A stretch of 64,000 bases of DNA from Candidatus Annandia adelgestsuga (GCF_003956045.1 NZ_CP026513.1:244363-308362), one strand, 5' to 3'. Positions 1-10,575 are shown, counted from the first letter of the stretch. The notes: a model not told the origin generated them from the letters alone. A program made the numbers and translations.

Positions 1-170
1 TTTTAACAAATATTCCACCGTTACCTTCAGGTAAAATAAAAATTTTTATTAATTTTAAAATTGATCATAATGGTTTATTAAATGTAAAAATACAAGAAAA
101 ATCTACTGGAATAAAAAAAGAAATTAAAATTTATAATTTATATAAAAATAGATTATTAAATTATAAATAA
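1..170 (+). CDS. hscA: HscA (Hsp70-type Fe-S chaperone), 3' end only, lacking the lid
   Basis: This is the 3' end of hscA, read in the frame starting at base 3 and entering from the left edge. HscA is the specialised Hsp70 that, with HscB, releases Fe-S clusters from IscU. The visible residues match the beta-sandwich substrate-binding domain of E. coli HscA (IPPLPSGKIK, then GLLNVKIQEKSTG against GLLSVTAMEKSTG). The reading frame stops about 20 residues after this motif, whereas E. coli HscA continues for roughly 100 more residues as the alpha-helical lid. fdx begins 8 bases after the stop, so there is no room for the lid. The identification is firm because of both the motif and the hscA-fdx order. 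Confidence 0.88.
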   Translation, partial: LTNIPPLPSGKIKIFINFKIDHNGLLNVKIQEKSTGIKKEIKIYNLYKNRLLNYK

Positions 171-178
171 AGTATATT

Positions 179-508
179 ATGAATAAAATTTTTTTTTTAC
201 CTCATAAAAATATTTTACCTAAAGGTAAAATAATTTATTATAATAAAAAAGATAGTCTTTTAAATATAGCTTTAGAAAATGGTATTTATATTGATCATGC
301 TTGTGAAAAAGTATGTGCTTGTACAACATGTCATTGTATAATTAAAAAAGGATTTAATAATCTTAATAAAATAAAAGAATTAGAAGATAATATGTTAGAT
401 AAAGCATGGGGGTTAGATTATAAAAGTAGATTATCTTGTCAAACTATAATATTTAATCAAGAATTAATTGTTGAAATACCAAAATATAATATAAATTATG
501 TTAATTAA
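179..508 (+). CDS. fdx: ISC-type [2Fe-2S] ferredoxin
   Basis: This 109-residue protein is close to E. coli Fdx (111 residues), the electron donor for Fe-S cluster assembly on IscU. The cluster ligands are visible as HACEKVCACTTCHC (Cys-X5-Cys-X2-Cys) and, near the C-terminus, SRLSCQ for the fourth cysteine. It lies directly downstream of hscA, as in the isc operons of gammaproteobacteria. The ATG at 179 gives the expected N-terminus. Cytosolic; probably cotranscribed with hscA. Confidence 0.96.
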   Translation: MNKIFFLPHKNILPKGKIIYYNKKDSLLNIALENGIYIDHACEKVCACTTCHCIIKKGFNNLNKIKELEDNMLDKAWGLDYKSRLSCQTIIFNQELIVEIPKYNINYVN

Positions 509-552
509 AATAAATAATAAAATATATTAATATAAAATTAAATTTTAAATAT

Positions 553-1631
553 ATGAAAGTTAATTCAAAAAAAATTAATATTTTAAATTTAAATAAAAAT
601 GAAATTGAAAAATTTATAATTTCTATTAAAGAAAAAAAATTTCGTTTTAAACAAATAATGAAATGGATATATCATTATTTTTGTAATAATTTTGATTATA
701 TGATTAATATAAACAAAAAATTAAGAAATAAACTTAAAAAAAAATTAGAAATAAAATTAATTAAAATAAATAATATATTATATTCCAAAGACGGAACTAT
801 AAAATATTTATTTAATATTGATAAACAAATAATAGAAACAGTTTATATACCCCTGAAATTAATAGAAAAACAATTTGTATTTCATCTCAAATAGGATGTA
901 TGTTAAAATGTAAATTTTGTGCTACAGGAAAACAGGGTTTTAAAAAAAACTTAAAAATATCAGAAATTATAGGACAAATTTGGTATATATATAAAATATT
1001 ATATTATATAAATAAAAAAACAAAAATTTCAAATATAGTAATTATGGGAATGGGTGAACCATTATTAAATATAAATAATGTAATTAATTCAATAAAAATT
1101 ATATCAGATAATTATGGTTTTAATATAAAAAAAAAAAAAATTACTTTATCAACATCTGGTATTATACCTTCTTTTAAAAAAATTATTAATAATATAAATG
1201 TATCTTTAGCTTTTTCTTTACATGCTTCTAATGATACTTTAAGAAATAATTTAATGCCAATTAATAAAAAATATAATATAAATTCTTGTTTATTAAAAAT
1301 AAAAGAATATATAAAATTATCTAATATTAATAAAAATAAAGTAATGATAGAATATATTATGTTAAATAATATTAATGATAATATTTATAATGCTTATGAA
1401 TTAATAAATTTATTAAAAAATATACCAAGTAAAATAAATTTAATTCCATTTAATAAAATACCTAATACTATATATAAAAGTAGTTCTAAAAATAGAATAC
1501 ATAAATTTGCTGAAATATTAAAAAAAAATGGTTTTATTACTACCATAAGAAAATTACATGGAAATGATATAAATGCAGCTTGTGGTCAGTTATCAGGAAA
1601 AAATATTAAAAAAAATAAATATAATTATTAA
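553..1631 (+). CDS. rlmN: 23S rRNA/tRNA adenine-C2 methyltransferase RlmN, interrupted by an apparent frameshift
   Basis: RlmN is the radical-SAM enzyme that methylates A2503 of 23S rRNA and A37 of some tRNAs. The first part (553 to about 852) matches the N-terminal domain (KQIMKWIYHY, SKDGTIKYLFN, ETVYIP). The rest is in another frame and contains the mechanistic Cys of TICISSQIGC, the radical-SAM motif CMLKCKFC, GMGEPLLN, SLHASND and the second mechanistic Cys in AACGQLSG. The frames join at a CCCCT stretch (850-854): five bases stand where three or six would be needed. One missing C (giving Pro-Pro) or two extra ones explain it. Without correction the upstream frame ends at TAG 892-894. 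The ATG at 900 lies inside the conserved CxxxCxxC region and is not a credible start. It is either a recent pseudogene, a sequencing error, or a gene rescued by slippage. Confidence 0.85.
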
Positions 1632-1642
1632 TTTAATTTATA

Positions 1643-2950
1643 ATGAGATTAAAATTGTTAAATAATATAAAATCAGTACGAGGAATGCATGATTTTTTAC
1701 CTAAAACTACAACTATTTGGCAAAAAATTGAATATAAAATTAAAAAAGTATTAAATAGCTATGGATATAACGAAATAAAATTTCCAATTATAGAAAATAA
1801 TAAATTATTTAAAAGAGCTATTGGAAATATAACAGATATTGTAGAAAAAGAAATGTATAGTTTTTATGATAAAAATGGTAATTATTTAACATTAAGACCT
1901 GAAGGTACTGCTAGTTGTGTTAGAGCAAGTATCGAAAATGGAATATTATATAATCAAGAACAACGTTTATGGTATTTTGGACCAATGTTTCGTTATGAAA
2001 GACCTCAAAAAGGAAGATATCGTCAATTTAATCAAATAGGAATAGAAATATTTGGATTACCTGAATCTAATATAGAAATAGAATTATTAATGATTACGTT
2101 AAGATGGTGGAAAATATTAAATATTTCTAAATATATGAAACTAGAAATTAATTATATAGGTTCTATAAAAGAAAGAAAACAATATAAAAAAGATTTAATA
2201 ATTTTTTTAGAAAAATATAAAAATAAATTGGATTTAGAATGTAAAAATAGATTGTATAAAAATCCATTACGTATTTTAGATACTAAAAACATTAAAATTA
2301 TAAAAATTTTAAAAAAAGCTCCTAATCTTAAATATTATTTAAATAAAAAATCTATTTCTTATTTTAATAATTTATTATATTTATTAAAATTTTTTAAAAT
2401 TAATTATATTGTTAATAAAAATTTATTTAGAGGATTAGATTATTATAATAATACAGTATTTGAATGGAAAACTAATTTTTTTAAAAATAAATCAATTACA
2501 ATTTGTGCTGGCGGAAGATATGATAATTTAGTTAAAAAAATAGGTGGTTTTGATGTTCCTGCAATAGGTTGTGCTATGGGTTTTGAAAGATTATTAATGT
2601 TATTTTTAAAATGTAAAAAAAAAAAAAAAAATATTATTGATTATATAAATATTTATATTATTGTACATAATTTTAATAAACAAAATATTTTTATTAAATT
2701 TGCTGAAATATTAAGAGATTTATTACCAAAAATAAAAGTATTTTTAGATTTTAATTATAAAAAAAAAATAAAAAAAAAAATTATTAAAGCAAAAAAAATG
2801 AAATCATTATTTATATTAATTGAAAATAAAAACAAAATAAAAACTAATAAATTAATTATGAAAAATTTAATAAATGGAAATAAATTAATAAAAACAAAAA
2901 AACAAATAATTAAAATTTTATTAAAAAAATTATTAAATAATATCCATTAA
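1643..2950 (+). CDS. hisS: Histidyl-tRNA synthetase
   Basis: This 435-residue class II synthetase (E. coli HisS has 424) charges tRNA-His. The N-terminus IKSVRGMHDFLP, motif 2 (FGPMFRYERPQKGRYRQF), the histidine loop FRGLDYYNNTVFEW, GGRYDNL and motif 3 (AIGCAMGFERLLML) are all present. A lysine- and asparagine-rich anticodon-binding domain follows. A 17-base A run near 2616-2632 is kept in frame as five Lys codons plus the start of an Asn codon. It follows rlmN by 11 bases, a contraction of the E. coli rlmN-rodZ-ispG-hisS order. Confidence 0.97.
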   Translation: MRLKLLNNIKSVRGMHDFLPKTTTIWQKIEYKIKKVLNSYGYNEIKFPIIENNKLFKRAIGNITDIVEKEMYSFYDKNGNYLTLRPEGTASCVRASIENGILYNQEQRLWYFGPMFRYERPQKGRYRQFNQIGIEIFGLPESNIEIELLMITLRWWKILNISKYMKLEINYIGSIKERKQYKKDLIIFLEKYKNKLDLECKNRLYKNPLRILDTKNIKIIKILKKAPNLKYYLNKKSISYFNNLLYLLKFFKINYIVNKNLFRGLDYYNNTVFEWKTNFFKNKSITICAGGRYDNLVKKIGGFDVPAIGCAMGFERLLMLFLKCKKKKKNIIDYINIYIIVHNFNKQNIFIKFAEILRDLLPKIKVFLDFNYKKKIKKKIIKAKKMKSLFILIENKNKIKTNKLIMKNLINGNKLIKTKKQIIKILLKKLLNNIH

Positions 2951-3011
2951 TAAAATATTTTTAAATTATTGTTTTTAATAATATAAATTTTATTAATATT
3001 TAAAAAATAAA

Positions 3012-4387
3012 ATGTTACCTATAATTACTATTATTGGAAGACCAAATGTTGGTAAATCTACTTTATTTAATATTATAACTAATTCTAAAAAAGCTATTTT
3101 TTATAATATTCCAAATGTTACAAGAGATATAAATTATGAAATAGTAAAATATAAAAATTTTGAATTTATTATAGCAGATACTGCAGGCTTTAAAAAAAAA
3201 AAAAAAATAAAGAATTTTTAATATTAAAACAAATTTTAAATTTTATAAAAAAATCTAATATTGTATTATTTTTAGTAGATGCTTTAACTGGAATATTATA
3301 TGATGATTATGAAATTACGAAATATTTAAGATATATATATAAAAAAAAAATTTTTTTAATTGTTAATAAAGTTGATAATGAAAATTTAAAAAATTGTTCT
3401 TATGAATTTTATAAATTAGGATTTAAAAATATATCTTTTTTATCTACAGCACATCATTATGGTATAAAAAAATTTTTAGATATTAAATTAATTCCATATA
3501 TTAAAAATATAAAAAAAAAAAATAATTTAAATAAAAATTATGAATTTAAATTTTATTATAATAATATAAAAAAAAATAATATAAAAATTGCTATTATTGG
3601 ATCTCCTAATGTTGGAAAATCTACATTAATAAATTTTTTATATAAATCTAAAAGAATTATTGTTGATAATAAACCTGGTACTACAAGAGATAGTATATAT
3701 GTACCTATTAAATATAATAATAAATTATATACTTTTATTGATACAGCAGGTATTAAAAAAAAAAATAATATTGATAGTATTATAGAAAAATTTTCTATTA
3801 TTAGATCTTTTAAAGAAATAAAAATTTCAAAAATTATAATATTAATTATTGATGTAAAAATAAATATTTCTCAAAAAGATTTATCTTTAATATATAATAT
3901 AATAAAAAGTGGTAAAGCTATTATTATAGCATTTAATAAATCTGATAAAATTTCTAAATATCAAAAAATAAATATAAAAAATAACATAATTAATAAATTT
4001 AAATTTATTAATTTTATACCTATTTGTTTTATTTCTGCATTATATGGAAAAGGTATAAAATATTTATTTTTTTTAATACAAAAAGTACTTAATTTAAATA
4101 ATAAAAAAAAAATAAATACTTCATTATTAAATAAAATATTAAATGAATCTACTAGTAAACATCCACCTTCTATATATAAAAAATATAGAACAAAATTAAA
4201 ATATGCTCATATTGGTACTTATGATCCTTTTACTATAATTATTCATGGTAATCATATAAATGGTATTAATAATATTTATAAAAAATATTTAATTAATTTT
4301 TTTCGTATTAAATTAAATATAATTGGTATACCTATAAAAATAATATTTAAAGAAAGTAATAATCCATATATTAAAAATGATATTTAA
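3012..4387 (+). CDS. der: Ribosome-assembly GTPase Der (EngA), frameshifted at a 16-base A run
   Basis: Der is the tandem-GTPase factor needed for 50S subunit assembly. The first G domain starts with GRPNVGKSTLF and reaches the G3 motif ADTAGF. A run of 16 A (3192-3207) then breaks the frame, and the original frame stops at 3219-3221. In the other frame the protein continues without a stop from about 3203 to TAA 4385-4387. It shows IVLFLVDA, NKVD, the second P-loop GSPNVGKST, KPGTTRDS, DTAGI, NKSD and the C-terminal KH-like domain. Seventeen A (or fourteen) would restore the frame, and seventeen restores the E. coli spacing. The downstream part has no in-frame ATG, GTG or TTG that I found. 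It therefore cannot easily be a separate gene, and slippage rescue is the economical explanation. Confidence 0.88.
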
Positions 4388-4460
4388 AAATATATTATTA
4401 TTACAATAAATTTATTATAAATAAATAATAATAAAAGATATATATTTAAAGAGGTATATA

Positions 4461-5345
4461 ATGATTTTTACAGGAAGTATTGTTGCTTTAATAACACCTA
4501 TAAAAAAAAATAATACTATATGTAAAAAAGATTTAACAAAATTAATTAATTATCATATTAAAAATGGAACATCTGCTATAGTTTCCGTAGGAACAACTGG
4601 TGAATCTTCTATGTTAAGTAAAAAAGAACATTGTAATTTAATTATGATGACTTTAGATATTTCTGATGGAAGAATACCTATTATAGCAGGAACTGGTTCT
4701 AATACAACTTTAGAAAGTATTTCTTTAACCAAAAAATTTGAAAATTCAGGAATTTCTGGTTGTTTAACAATAACTCCATATTGTAATAAACCTACACAAG
4801 AAGGTTTATATCAACATTTTAAAGCAATTTCTGAAAATACTAATTTACCCCAAATATTATACAATGTTCCTTCTAGAACTGGTTGTGATTTATTACCAGA
4901 AACTATAGCTCGTTTATCTTATTTTAAAAATATTGTAGGAATTAAAGAAGCCACTGGAAATTTATCTAGAGTTAATCAAATATTATCTTTAGTAAAAAAT
5001 AAAAAATTTATTTTATTAAGTGGTGATGATATTACAGCTCTTGATTTTATACAATTAGGGGGACATGGAGTTATTTCAGTTACTGCTAATATTGCAGCTA
5101 AAAAAATCTCTAAAATTTGTTCTTTAGCTTTAAAAGGAAATTTTATTAAAGCACGTAAAATAAATGAAAAATTAATGTTTTTACATAAATCTTTATTTAT
5201 AGAATCTAATCCTATTCCTATAAAATGGGCAGCTTTTAGATTAGGTTTAATTAAGAACAATATTTTAAGATTACCTATGACTAAATTATCTAAAAAATTC
5301 GAATATATTATTGAAAAAGCTATAAATGAAGCTAATATTGTTTAA
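4461..5345 (+). CDS. dapA: 4-hydroxy-tetrahydrodipicolinate synthase
   Basis: DapA condenses pyruvate with aspartate semialdehyde, the first committed step to diaminopimelate and lysine. The 294-residue length is close to E. coli (292). The N-terminus [13 protein letters not shown], the GTTGESS pyruvate-binding loop, [10 protein letters not shown] (the catalytic Tyr) and GIKEATGN with the Schiff-base Lys are intact. A clear ribosome-binding site (AAAGAGG) precedes the ATG. Base composition is somewhat less extreme than in the neighbours, suggesting strong purifying selection. Lysine provision to the host is a plausible role. Confidence 0.97.
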   Translation: MIFTGSIVALITPIKKNNTICKKDLTKLINYHIKNGTSAIVSVGTTGESSMLSKKEHCNLIMMTLDISDGRIPIIAGTGSNTTLESISLTKKFENSGISGCLTITPYCNKPTQEGLYQHFKAISENTNLPQILYNVPSRTGCDLLPETIARLSYFKNIVGIKEATGNLSRVNQILSLVKNKKFILLSGDDITALDFIQLGGHGVISVTANIAAKKISKICSLALKGNFIKARKINEKLMFLHKSLFIESNPIPIKWAAFRLGLIKNNILRLPMTKLSKKFEYIIEKAINEANIV

Positions 5346-5377
5346 ATAAAAAATATATTTTATATTTAATTTAATTA

Positions 5378-6508
5378 TTATAATAAAATATTTTTTATAA
5401 TATTTTGATAAATAACACTTAATTTTTTTAATTCTATTATATTAATATATTCATTAAATTTATGAATTGTTTTATTTTTTAAACCTAATTCTACAATTTG
5501 TTTACATATTTTATAAATAAACCTTCCATCAGATGTTCCTCCTTCAGTAGAAATTTTGGGATATTTTTTATTATATAAATATATAGATTTTTTTATTATA
5601 TCTAATAAATTATTTTTATTTGTATAAAATGGTTTTCCTAAAATTTTCCATTTCATATAATATTTTAAATTATTATTAATTAACATTATTTTAATTTCAT
5701 TAATAATTTTATTTATATTAATTTCATTATTAAATCTTAAATTAAAATTTATATTTATTTTATTAGGTATAATATTATTTAAATTATTAATATTATCAGT
5801 ATATATATTAGATATTTGTAATATAGTTGGTTCAAAAATAATATTTTTATAACCCCATTTATTTAATATTAAATTTTTAATAAAATTATTCGATTCATGT
5901 ATAGGATTTTTTGCTAAATTAGGATATGCTATATGTCCTTGCTTTCCATAAATTATTAAATTAACATTTAACGAACCTCTTCTACCATTTTTAATATTAT
6001 CTCCAATATATTTTTTACTAGAAGGCTCTCCTATAATACAATAATCTATTTTTTTTTTAATTTTTTTTAACTTTTTAATAACTTTTATCGTTCCATCTGT
6101 AGCGTCAGATTCTTCATCAGAAGTTAATATTAAAGAAATTTGTCCTTTATGATTAGGATTATATTTAATAAAATTTTCAATAGCTATTATTATAGCTGCT
6201 AAAGATCCTTTCATATCTGCAGAACCTCTTCCGAATATTTTTTTTTTTTTTAAAATTGGTATAAAAGGTAATGTTATCCAATTATTAATATTGCCTGAAG
6301 AAACAACATCTGTATGACCTGCAAATAATAAATTTTTACCAACTCCACGATAAGCCCAAGTATTTATAGTTTTATTAATATTTATATATTTTATATTAAA
6401 ACCAATTTTTTTTAAACGATTATTAATAATAATTTGACATCCTGAATCTAATGGACTTAATGATGGACATTTAATCAATTGTTTAAATAATGAAATAATG
6501 TTTAACAT
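5378..6508 (-). CDS. dapE: Succinyl-diaminopimelate desuccinylase
   Basis: This M20-family di-zinc amidohydrolase (376 residues, E. coli 375) hydrolyses N-succinyl-LL-diaminopimelate in the lysine and peptidoglycan pathway. Metal and catalytic motifs are visible: FAGHTDVV, GRGSADMKG, TSDEESDATDG with the catalytic acidic pair, GEPSS, and the C-terminal STEGGTSDGRF and HKFNE. It converges with dapA across 32 bases, which contain an A/T-only imperfect inverted repeat. Both genes serve the same pathway. Confidence 0.96.
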   Translation of the reverse strand: MLNIISLFKQLIKCPSLSPLDSGCQIIINNRLKKIGFNIKYININKTINTWAYRGVGKNLLFAGHTDVVSSGNINNWITLPFIPILKKKKIFGRGSADMKGSLAAIIIAIENFIKYNPNHKGQISLILTSDEESDATDGTIKVIKKLKKIKKKIDYCIIGEPSSKKYIGDNIKNGRRGSLNVNLIIYGKQGHIAYPNLAKNPIHESNNFIKNLILNKWGYKNIIFEPTILQISNIYTDNINNLNNIIPNKININFNLRFNNEININKIINEIKIMLINNNLKYYMKWKILGKPFYTNKNNLLDIIKKSIYLYNKKYPKISTEGGTSDGRFIYKICKQIVELGLKNKTIHKFNEYINIIELKKLSVIYQNIIKNILL

Positions 6509-6544
6509 AAATTTATAACAAACCTTACATTATAATAAAATTAA

Positions 6545-8281
6545 ATGAAAAATATTAAAAATATTATTTTGAAAATTAAAAAAAAAATAATATATTATGA
6601 TTATTTATATAGAAATTTAAGTTATTCTGAAATACCAGATTATGAATATGATAAATTGATAAATAAATTTAATATTCTAAAAAAAAAATATTTTTTTAAT
6701 GAAAAAAAATATTTAAATAAAATTAATTACAATTATTTTAATAATAATAAAATAAAAAAAAAAAAACATTTATATCCAATGTTATCTTTAAAACATTATT
6801 ATAACATAAATAAAATTTATTATTTTTATAAAAAAATATATAATATTGTAAAGATAAAATTTAATTTATGTTGTGAATTAAAAATTGATGGAGTATCAAT
6901 TAGTTTAATTTATAAAAAAGGAAATTTAATAAAAGCTATTACTAAAGGTAATGGTTATTTTGGAGATGATATTACTACAAATATATTGTCTATTAATAAT
7001 ATTCCATTAACTTTATATGGTTATAATATTCCTGAAAAAATAGATATTAGAGGTGAAATTTTTATAACATATAAAAATTTTAATAAAATTACAAAAAAAA
7101 ATGATATTTATTTTTTAAATACAAGAAATACAACATCTGGTGCTTTAAGAAATATAAATACAAAAATTACATCAAATAAAAATTTAACATTTTTATGTTA
7201 TGATATTGGTTTTATAAAACCTAATTTATTAAATGACAGCCATTTTAAAAATTTAAAAAAAGTTAATAAATGGGGAATTCCAATACATAATTTTATTAAA
7301 AAATTTTCTAAAATAGAAAATATTAAAAATTTTTTTTTAAATTCAAATATTAATAGAAAATATTTTGGTTTTGATAATGATGGAATAGTAATAAAAATAG
7401 ATTCTAAAAAATTACAAAATAAAGTTGGTTATAATAATAAATACCCAAAATGGGCTATTGCTATAAAATTTAAATCACAAGAAAAAATTTCTAAAGTTAT
7501 TAATATAATATTTAATGTAAGCAAATATGGTATCATAATACCTATAGCTATTATTAAAACAGTTAATATTTTAGGTAATAAAATTAATAAAATAACTTTA
7601 CATAATAAAAAAAATATTGAAACATTAAATTTATATATAGGTGATTTTGTTATAGTTAAATTATTAGGAGATGTTATACCTCAAATTACAAAAGTTATAT
7701 TATCTAAAAGAAATAAAAAAATTAAAAAAATTATTTTTCCTAAATTTTGTCCTTCTTGTAAATATAAATTAAAATTTATAAAAAATAAAAATATTTATAA
7801 ATGTATTGAAAATTTATCTTGTAAAATACAATTAGAAGAAAAAATAAAAAATTTTGTTTCTAAAAAAGGATTCAATATTACTATTATTAAAAAAAATATA
7901 ATACATGAATTAATAAAAAAAAAAATTGTTAAAAATATATTAGATATATTTAAATTAAATTATAAAATTCTTTTAAAATTAAATAAAATTAATAAAAATA
8001 TTTTATATAGAATTTTAATATCTATTAATAAATCTAAAAATATACATTTATCTAATTTTATATATTCTTTAGGAATTAAAAATATAGGTAGAATTTTATC
8101 TTTAAATATTGCTAAACATTTTAAATATTTAAAAAATATAATATATGCAGATTTAAAAAAATTAATTTTAGTTCCTAAAATAAAAAAAAAAACAGCAAAA
8201 AATATATTTAATTTTATGAAAAATAAAAAAAATAAAATAATAATTTCAAAAATAATAAAATATATTAATATATATAATTAA
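6545..8281 (+). CDS. ligA: NAD+-dependent DNA ligase without BRCT domain
   Basis: LigA seals nicks in replication and repair using NAD+. The adenylation lysine motif CELKIDGVSIS, RGEIF, TSGALRN, NDGIVIKI, the OB fold (KLLGDVIP) and a four-cysteine zinc finger (CPSC, then two further Cys) are present. Helix-hairpin-helix segments follow (SLGIKNIGR, LVPKIKKKTAKNI). The protein ends at 578 residues, while E. coli LigA has 671, so the C-terminal BRCT domain is absent. folD starts 40 bases downstream, so the loss is genuine and not a frameshift. BRCT-less LigA can retain ligase activity. Confidence 0.95.
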   Translation: MKNIKNIILKIKKKIIYYDYLYRNLSYSEIPDYEYDKLINKFNILKKKYFFNEKKYLNKINYNYFNNNKIKKKKHLYPMLSLKHYYNINKIYYFYKKIYNIVKIKFNLCCELKIDGVSISLIYKKGNLIKAITKGNGYFGDDITTNILSINNIPLTLYGYNIPEKIDIRGEIFITYKNFNKITKKNDIYFLNTRNTTSGALRNINTKITSNKNLTFLCYDIGFIKPNLLNDSHFKNLKKVNKWGIPIHNFIKKFSKIENIKNFFLNSNINRKYFGFDNDGIVIKIDSKKLQNKVGYNNKYPKWAIAIKFKSQEKISKVINIIFNVSKYGIIIPIAIIKTVNILGNKINKITLHNKKNIETLNLYIGDFVIVKLLGDVIPQITKVILSKRNKKIKKIIFPKFCPSCKYKLKFIKNKNIYKCIENLSCKIQLEEKIKNFVSKKGFNITIIKKNIIHELIKKKIVKNILDIFKLNYKILLKLNKINKNILYRILISINKSKNIHLSNFIYSLGIKNIGRILSLNIAKHFKYLKNIIYADLKKLILVPKIKKKTAKNIFNFMKNKKNKIIISKIIKYINIYN

Positions 8282-8321
8282 AATATATATTATAAAAATT
8301 TAAAATATTATTTCATATATT

Positions 8322-9188
8322 ATGAAAAAAATATTAGATGGTAAAAATTTATCAAATTATATAATTTATAATATTTATAAAAAAATTCAAAAATATAAAA
8401 AAATAGGATATAGATTACCAACTTTAGCTGTAATATTAGTTGGAAATAATAAATCATCTTTATTATATGTTAAAAGAAAACATATAGCATGTAAAGCTTC
8501 TGGTATAATTTCATTGGCTTATAATTTACCTTATTCAATTAATAATAATACTTTATTAAAATTAATAGATAAATTAAATAAAGACAATAAAATAGATGGA
8601 ATTCTTATACAATTCCCATTACCATTACATATAAATACTAATAAAATTTTAGAAATAATATCTCCAGAAAAAGATGTAGATGGTTTAAGTCCATATAATA
8701 TTGGTAGATTATGTCAAAGAATTCCCTTATTAAGACCATGTACTTCTCTTGGAATTATAACATTATTATCTAAATATAAAATTAATATTTTAGGTTTAAA
8801 TACTTTGGTAATAGGTGCTTCTAACATAGTAGGAAGACCTATGAGTATGGAACTTTTATTATCTGGTTGTACTGTTACTATTATTCACAGATTTACTAAA
8901 AATTTAAGTTATTACGTAAAAAAAGCAGATTTAGTTATAGTATCTGTTGGAAAGATAAATTTTATTTATGGAAATATTATTAAATATGGTGCTATTGTTA
9001 TAGATGTAGGTATAAATTATAATTATAATGGTGATATTAAAGGTGATATAAATTTTAATAGTGTATATAATAAATCGTCTTATATTACACCAGTACCAGG
9101 AGGTGTTGGGCCAATGACAATTTCTGCTCTTATGTATAATACATTTATTTCTTATAAAAAAAAAATAAATAATAATTATATATTATAA
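8322..9188 (+). CDS. folD: Bifunctional methylene-THF dehydrogenase / methenyl-THF cyclohydrolase
   Basis: FolD interconverts 5,10-methylene- and 10-formyl-tetrahydrofolate for purines and initiator fMet. The 288-residue length equals the E. coli protein. The catalytic region YVKRKHIACKASGI (Tyr and Lys), GILIQFPLP, PEKDVDG, RPCTSLG, the NADP-binding GASNIVGRPM and the C-terminal TPVPGGVGPMT are intact. It ends 4 bases from the convergent cysS, so no independent terminator separates them. Confidence 0.97.
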   Translation: MKKILDGKNLSNYIIYNIYKKIQKYKKIGYRLPTLAVILVGNNKSSLLYVKRKHIACKASGIISLAYNLPYSINNNTLLKLIDKLNKDNKIDGILIQFPLPLHINTNKILEIISPEKDVDGLSPYNIGRLCQRIPLLRPCTSLGIITLLSKYKINILGLNTLVIGASNIVGRPMSMELLLSGCTVTIIHRFTKNLSYYVKKADLVIVSVGKINFIYGNIIKYGAIVIDVGINYNYNGDIKGDINFNSVYNKSSYITPVPGGVGPMTISALMYNTFISYKKKINNNYIL

Positions 9189-9192
9189 ATAA

Positions 9193-10575
9193 TTATTTTT
9201 TATATAAAATTGTATTATTTATATTATCTTCAATTTTTAAATTTAATTTAATTAATTTATTTTTCATTTTATCAGCTATTTTCCAATTTTTATTAGTACG
9301 ATAATAATTACGTATTTTATTTATTTTATATATATATTTATAATAAAATTTTTTTTTATTTTTTGTTTGTAAAGGTTTTTTAATAATTTTTTTTAAAAAA
9401 ATATCTGGATTATTATTTAATAAACCTAATATTTTTCCTAATTGACGTAATCTTGCAGCAAAATTATGAACTTTAGAAGATTGTTTTTTTTTTAATATAT
9501 TTATTTCTTTAGATAAACTTAATAATACAGAATATGATTCTGAAATATTAAAATCATCATTCATTGCTTCAAAAAAACGTTTTTTAAATGTTTTACCTAA
9601 TAAAGTTTTAACATTAGGATTTGTATTTTGTAATGATTTATACATAAATCTTAAAATATTAGTATATTTTATTAAACTATTATTTTTATATATTAAAGGT
9701 TTTCTATAATGTCGTGATAATAAAAAACATCTAATAATTTCGTTATTATAATTATTTAACATTTTTTTAATTTTAAAATCATTTTTTTTTGACTTTGACA
9801 TTTTTTCATTATCTATCATTAACATTCCAATATGCATCCAATAATTTATTATATTATTTTTAAAAGCACATTGTGATTGTGCTATTTCATTTTCATTATG
9901 TGGAAACACTAAATCTTGTCCTCCACCATGAATATCAATTTTTGTTCCTAAATATTTATTATATATAGCTGAGCATTCAATATGCCAACCTGGTCTTCCT
10001 ATTCCCCAAGGTGATAACCAACCGGGTTCATTAATATTTGATTTTTTCCATAAAACAAAATCTATTTTATTATCTAAATTATTTATATTATTGTATTCTT
10101 TTTTTTTAAAAAAATAACCATATTGTTTATAAGTTTTAATAGAAAATAATACATCTCCATTATAACTGATATAAGCATTATTATTTTTTAATAATTTAAT
10201 TATTAATTTGATAATATTTTGTATATTATTTGTAACAAGAGGTTCTTTATTAGGATTTAATAAATTTAGATTTTTAAAATCTTTTTTCATTTTTAATATG
10301 TTATTTTTTGTTAATTTTTTTATTGATATTTTTTTTTTATAAGATTTATTAATTATTTTATCATCAATATCAGTAATGTTACGTACATAATTTATTTTAT
10401 AACCTAAATAAATTAAATATCTAATAATCATATCAAATGATATAAAAGTTCTTCCATGTCCAATATGACATGTATCATAAACAGTTACTCCACATACATA
10501 TATATTTACTTTGTTTTTTCGTATAGAAATAAATTTTTCTTTTTTATTATTAATAGAATTAAAAATTTTTAGCAT
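9193..10575 (-). CDS. cysS: Cysteinyl-tRNA synthetase
   Basis: This class I synthetase (460 residues, E. coli 461) charges tRNA-Cys. Zinc and signature motifs are visible: [18 protein letters not shown] (first zinc Cys plus HIGH), GWHIECSAI (second zinc Cys), [11 protein letters not shown] (zinc His) and EKMSKSKKN. The C-terminal helical and anticodon-binding portions are reduced to Lys/Asn/Ile-rich sequence but have normal length. In E. coli cysS lies near folD and argU, as here. Confidence 0.97.
   Translation of the reverse strand: MLKIFNSINNKKEKFISIRKNKVNIYVCGVTVYDTCHIGHGRTFISFDMIIRYLIYLGYKINYVRNITDIDDKIINKSYKKKISIKKLTKNNILKMKKDFKNLNLLNPNKEPLVTNNIQNIIKLIIKLLKNNNAYISYNGDVLFSIKTYKQYGYFFKKKEYNNINNLDNKIDFVLWKKSNINEPGWLSPWGIGRPGWHIECSAIYNKYLGTKIDIHGGGQDLVFPHNENEIAQSQCAFKNNIINYWMHIGMLMIDNEKMSKSKKNDFKIKKMLNNYNNEIIRCFLLSRHYRKPLIYKNNSLIKYTNILRFMYKSLQNTNPNVKTLLGKTFKKRFFEAMNDDFNISESYSVLLSLSKEINILKKKQSSKVHNFAARLRQLGKILGLLNNNPDIFLKKIIKKPLQTKNKKKFYYKYIYKINKIRNYYRTNKNWKIADKMKNKLIKLNLKIEDNINNTILYKK

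Noticed and set aside
900-1631. An independent radical-SAM gene starting at ATG 900
   Set aside because: The ATG falls inside the conserved CxxxCxxC motif of RlmN and upstream codons in this frame are conserved.
5346-5395. A terminator between dapA and dapE
   Set aside because: There is an imperfect inverted repeat, but it contains A and T only and such matches occur by chance in this composition.
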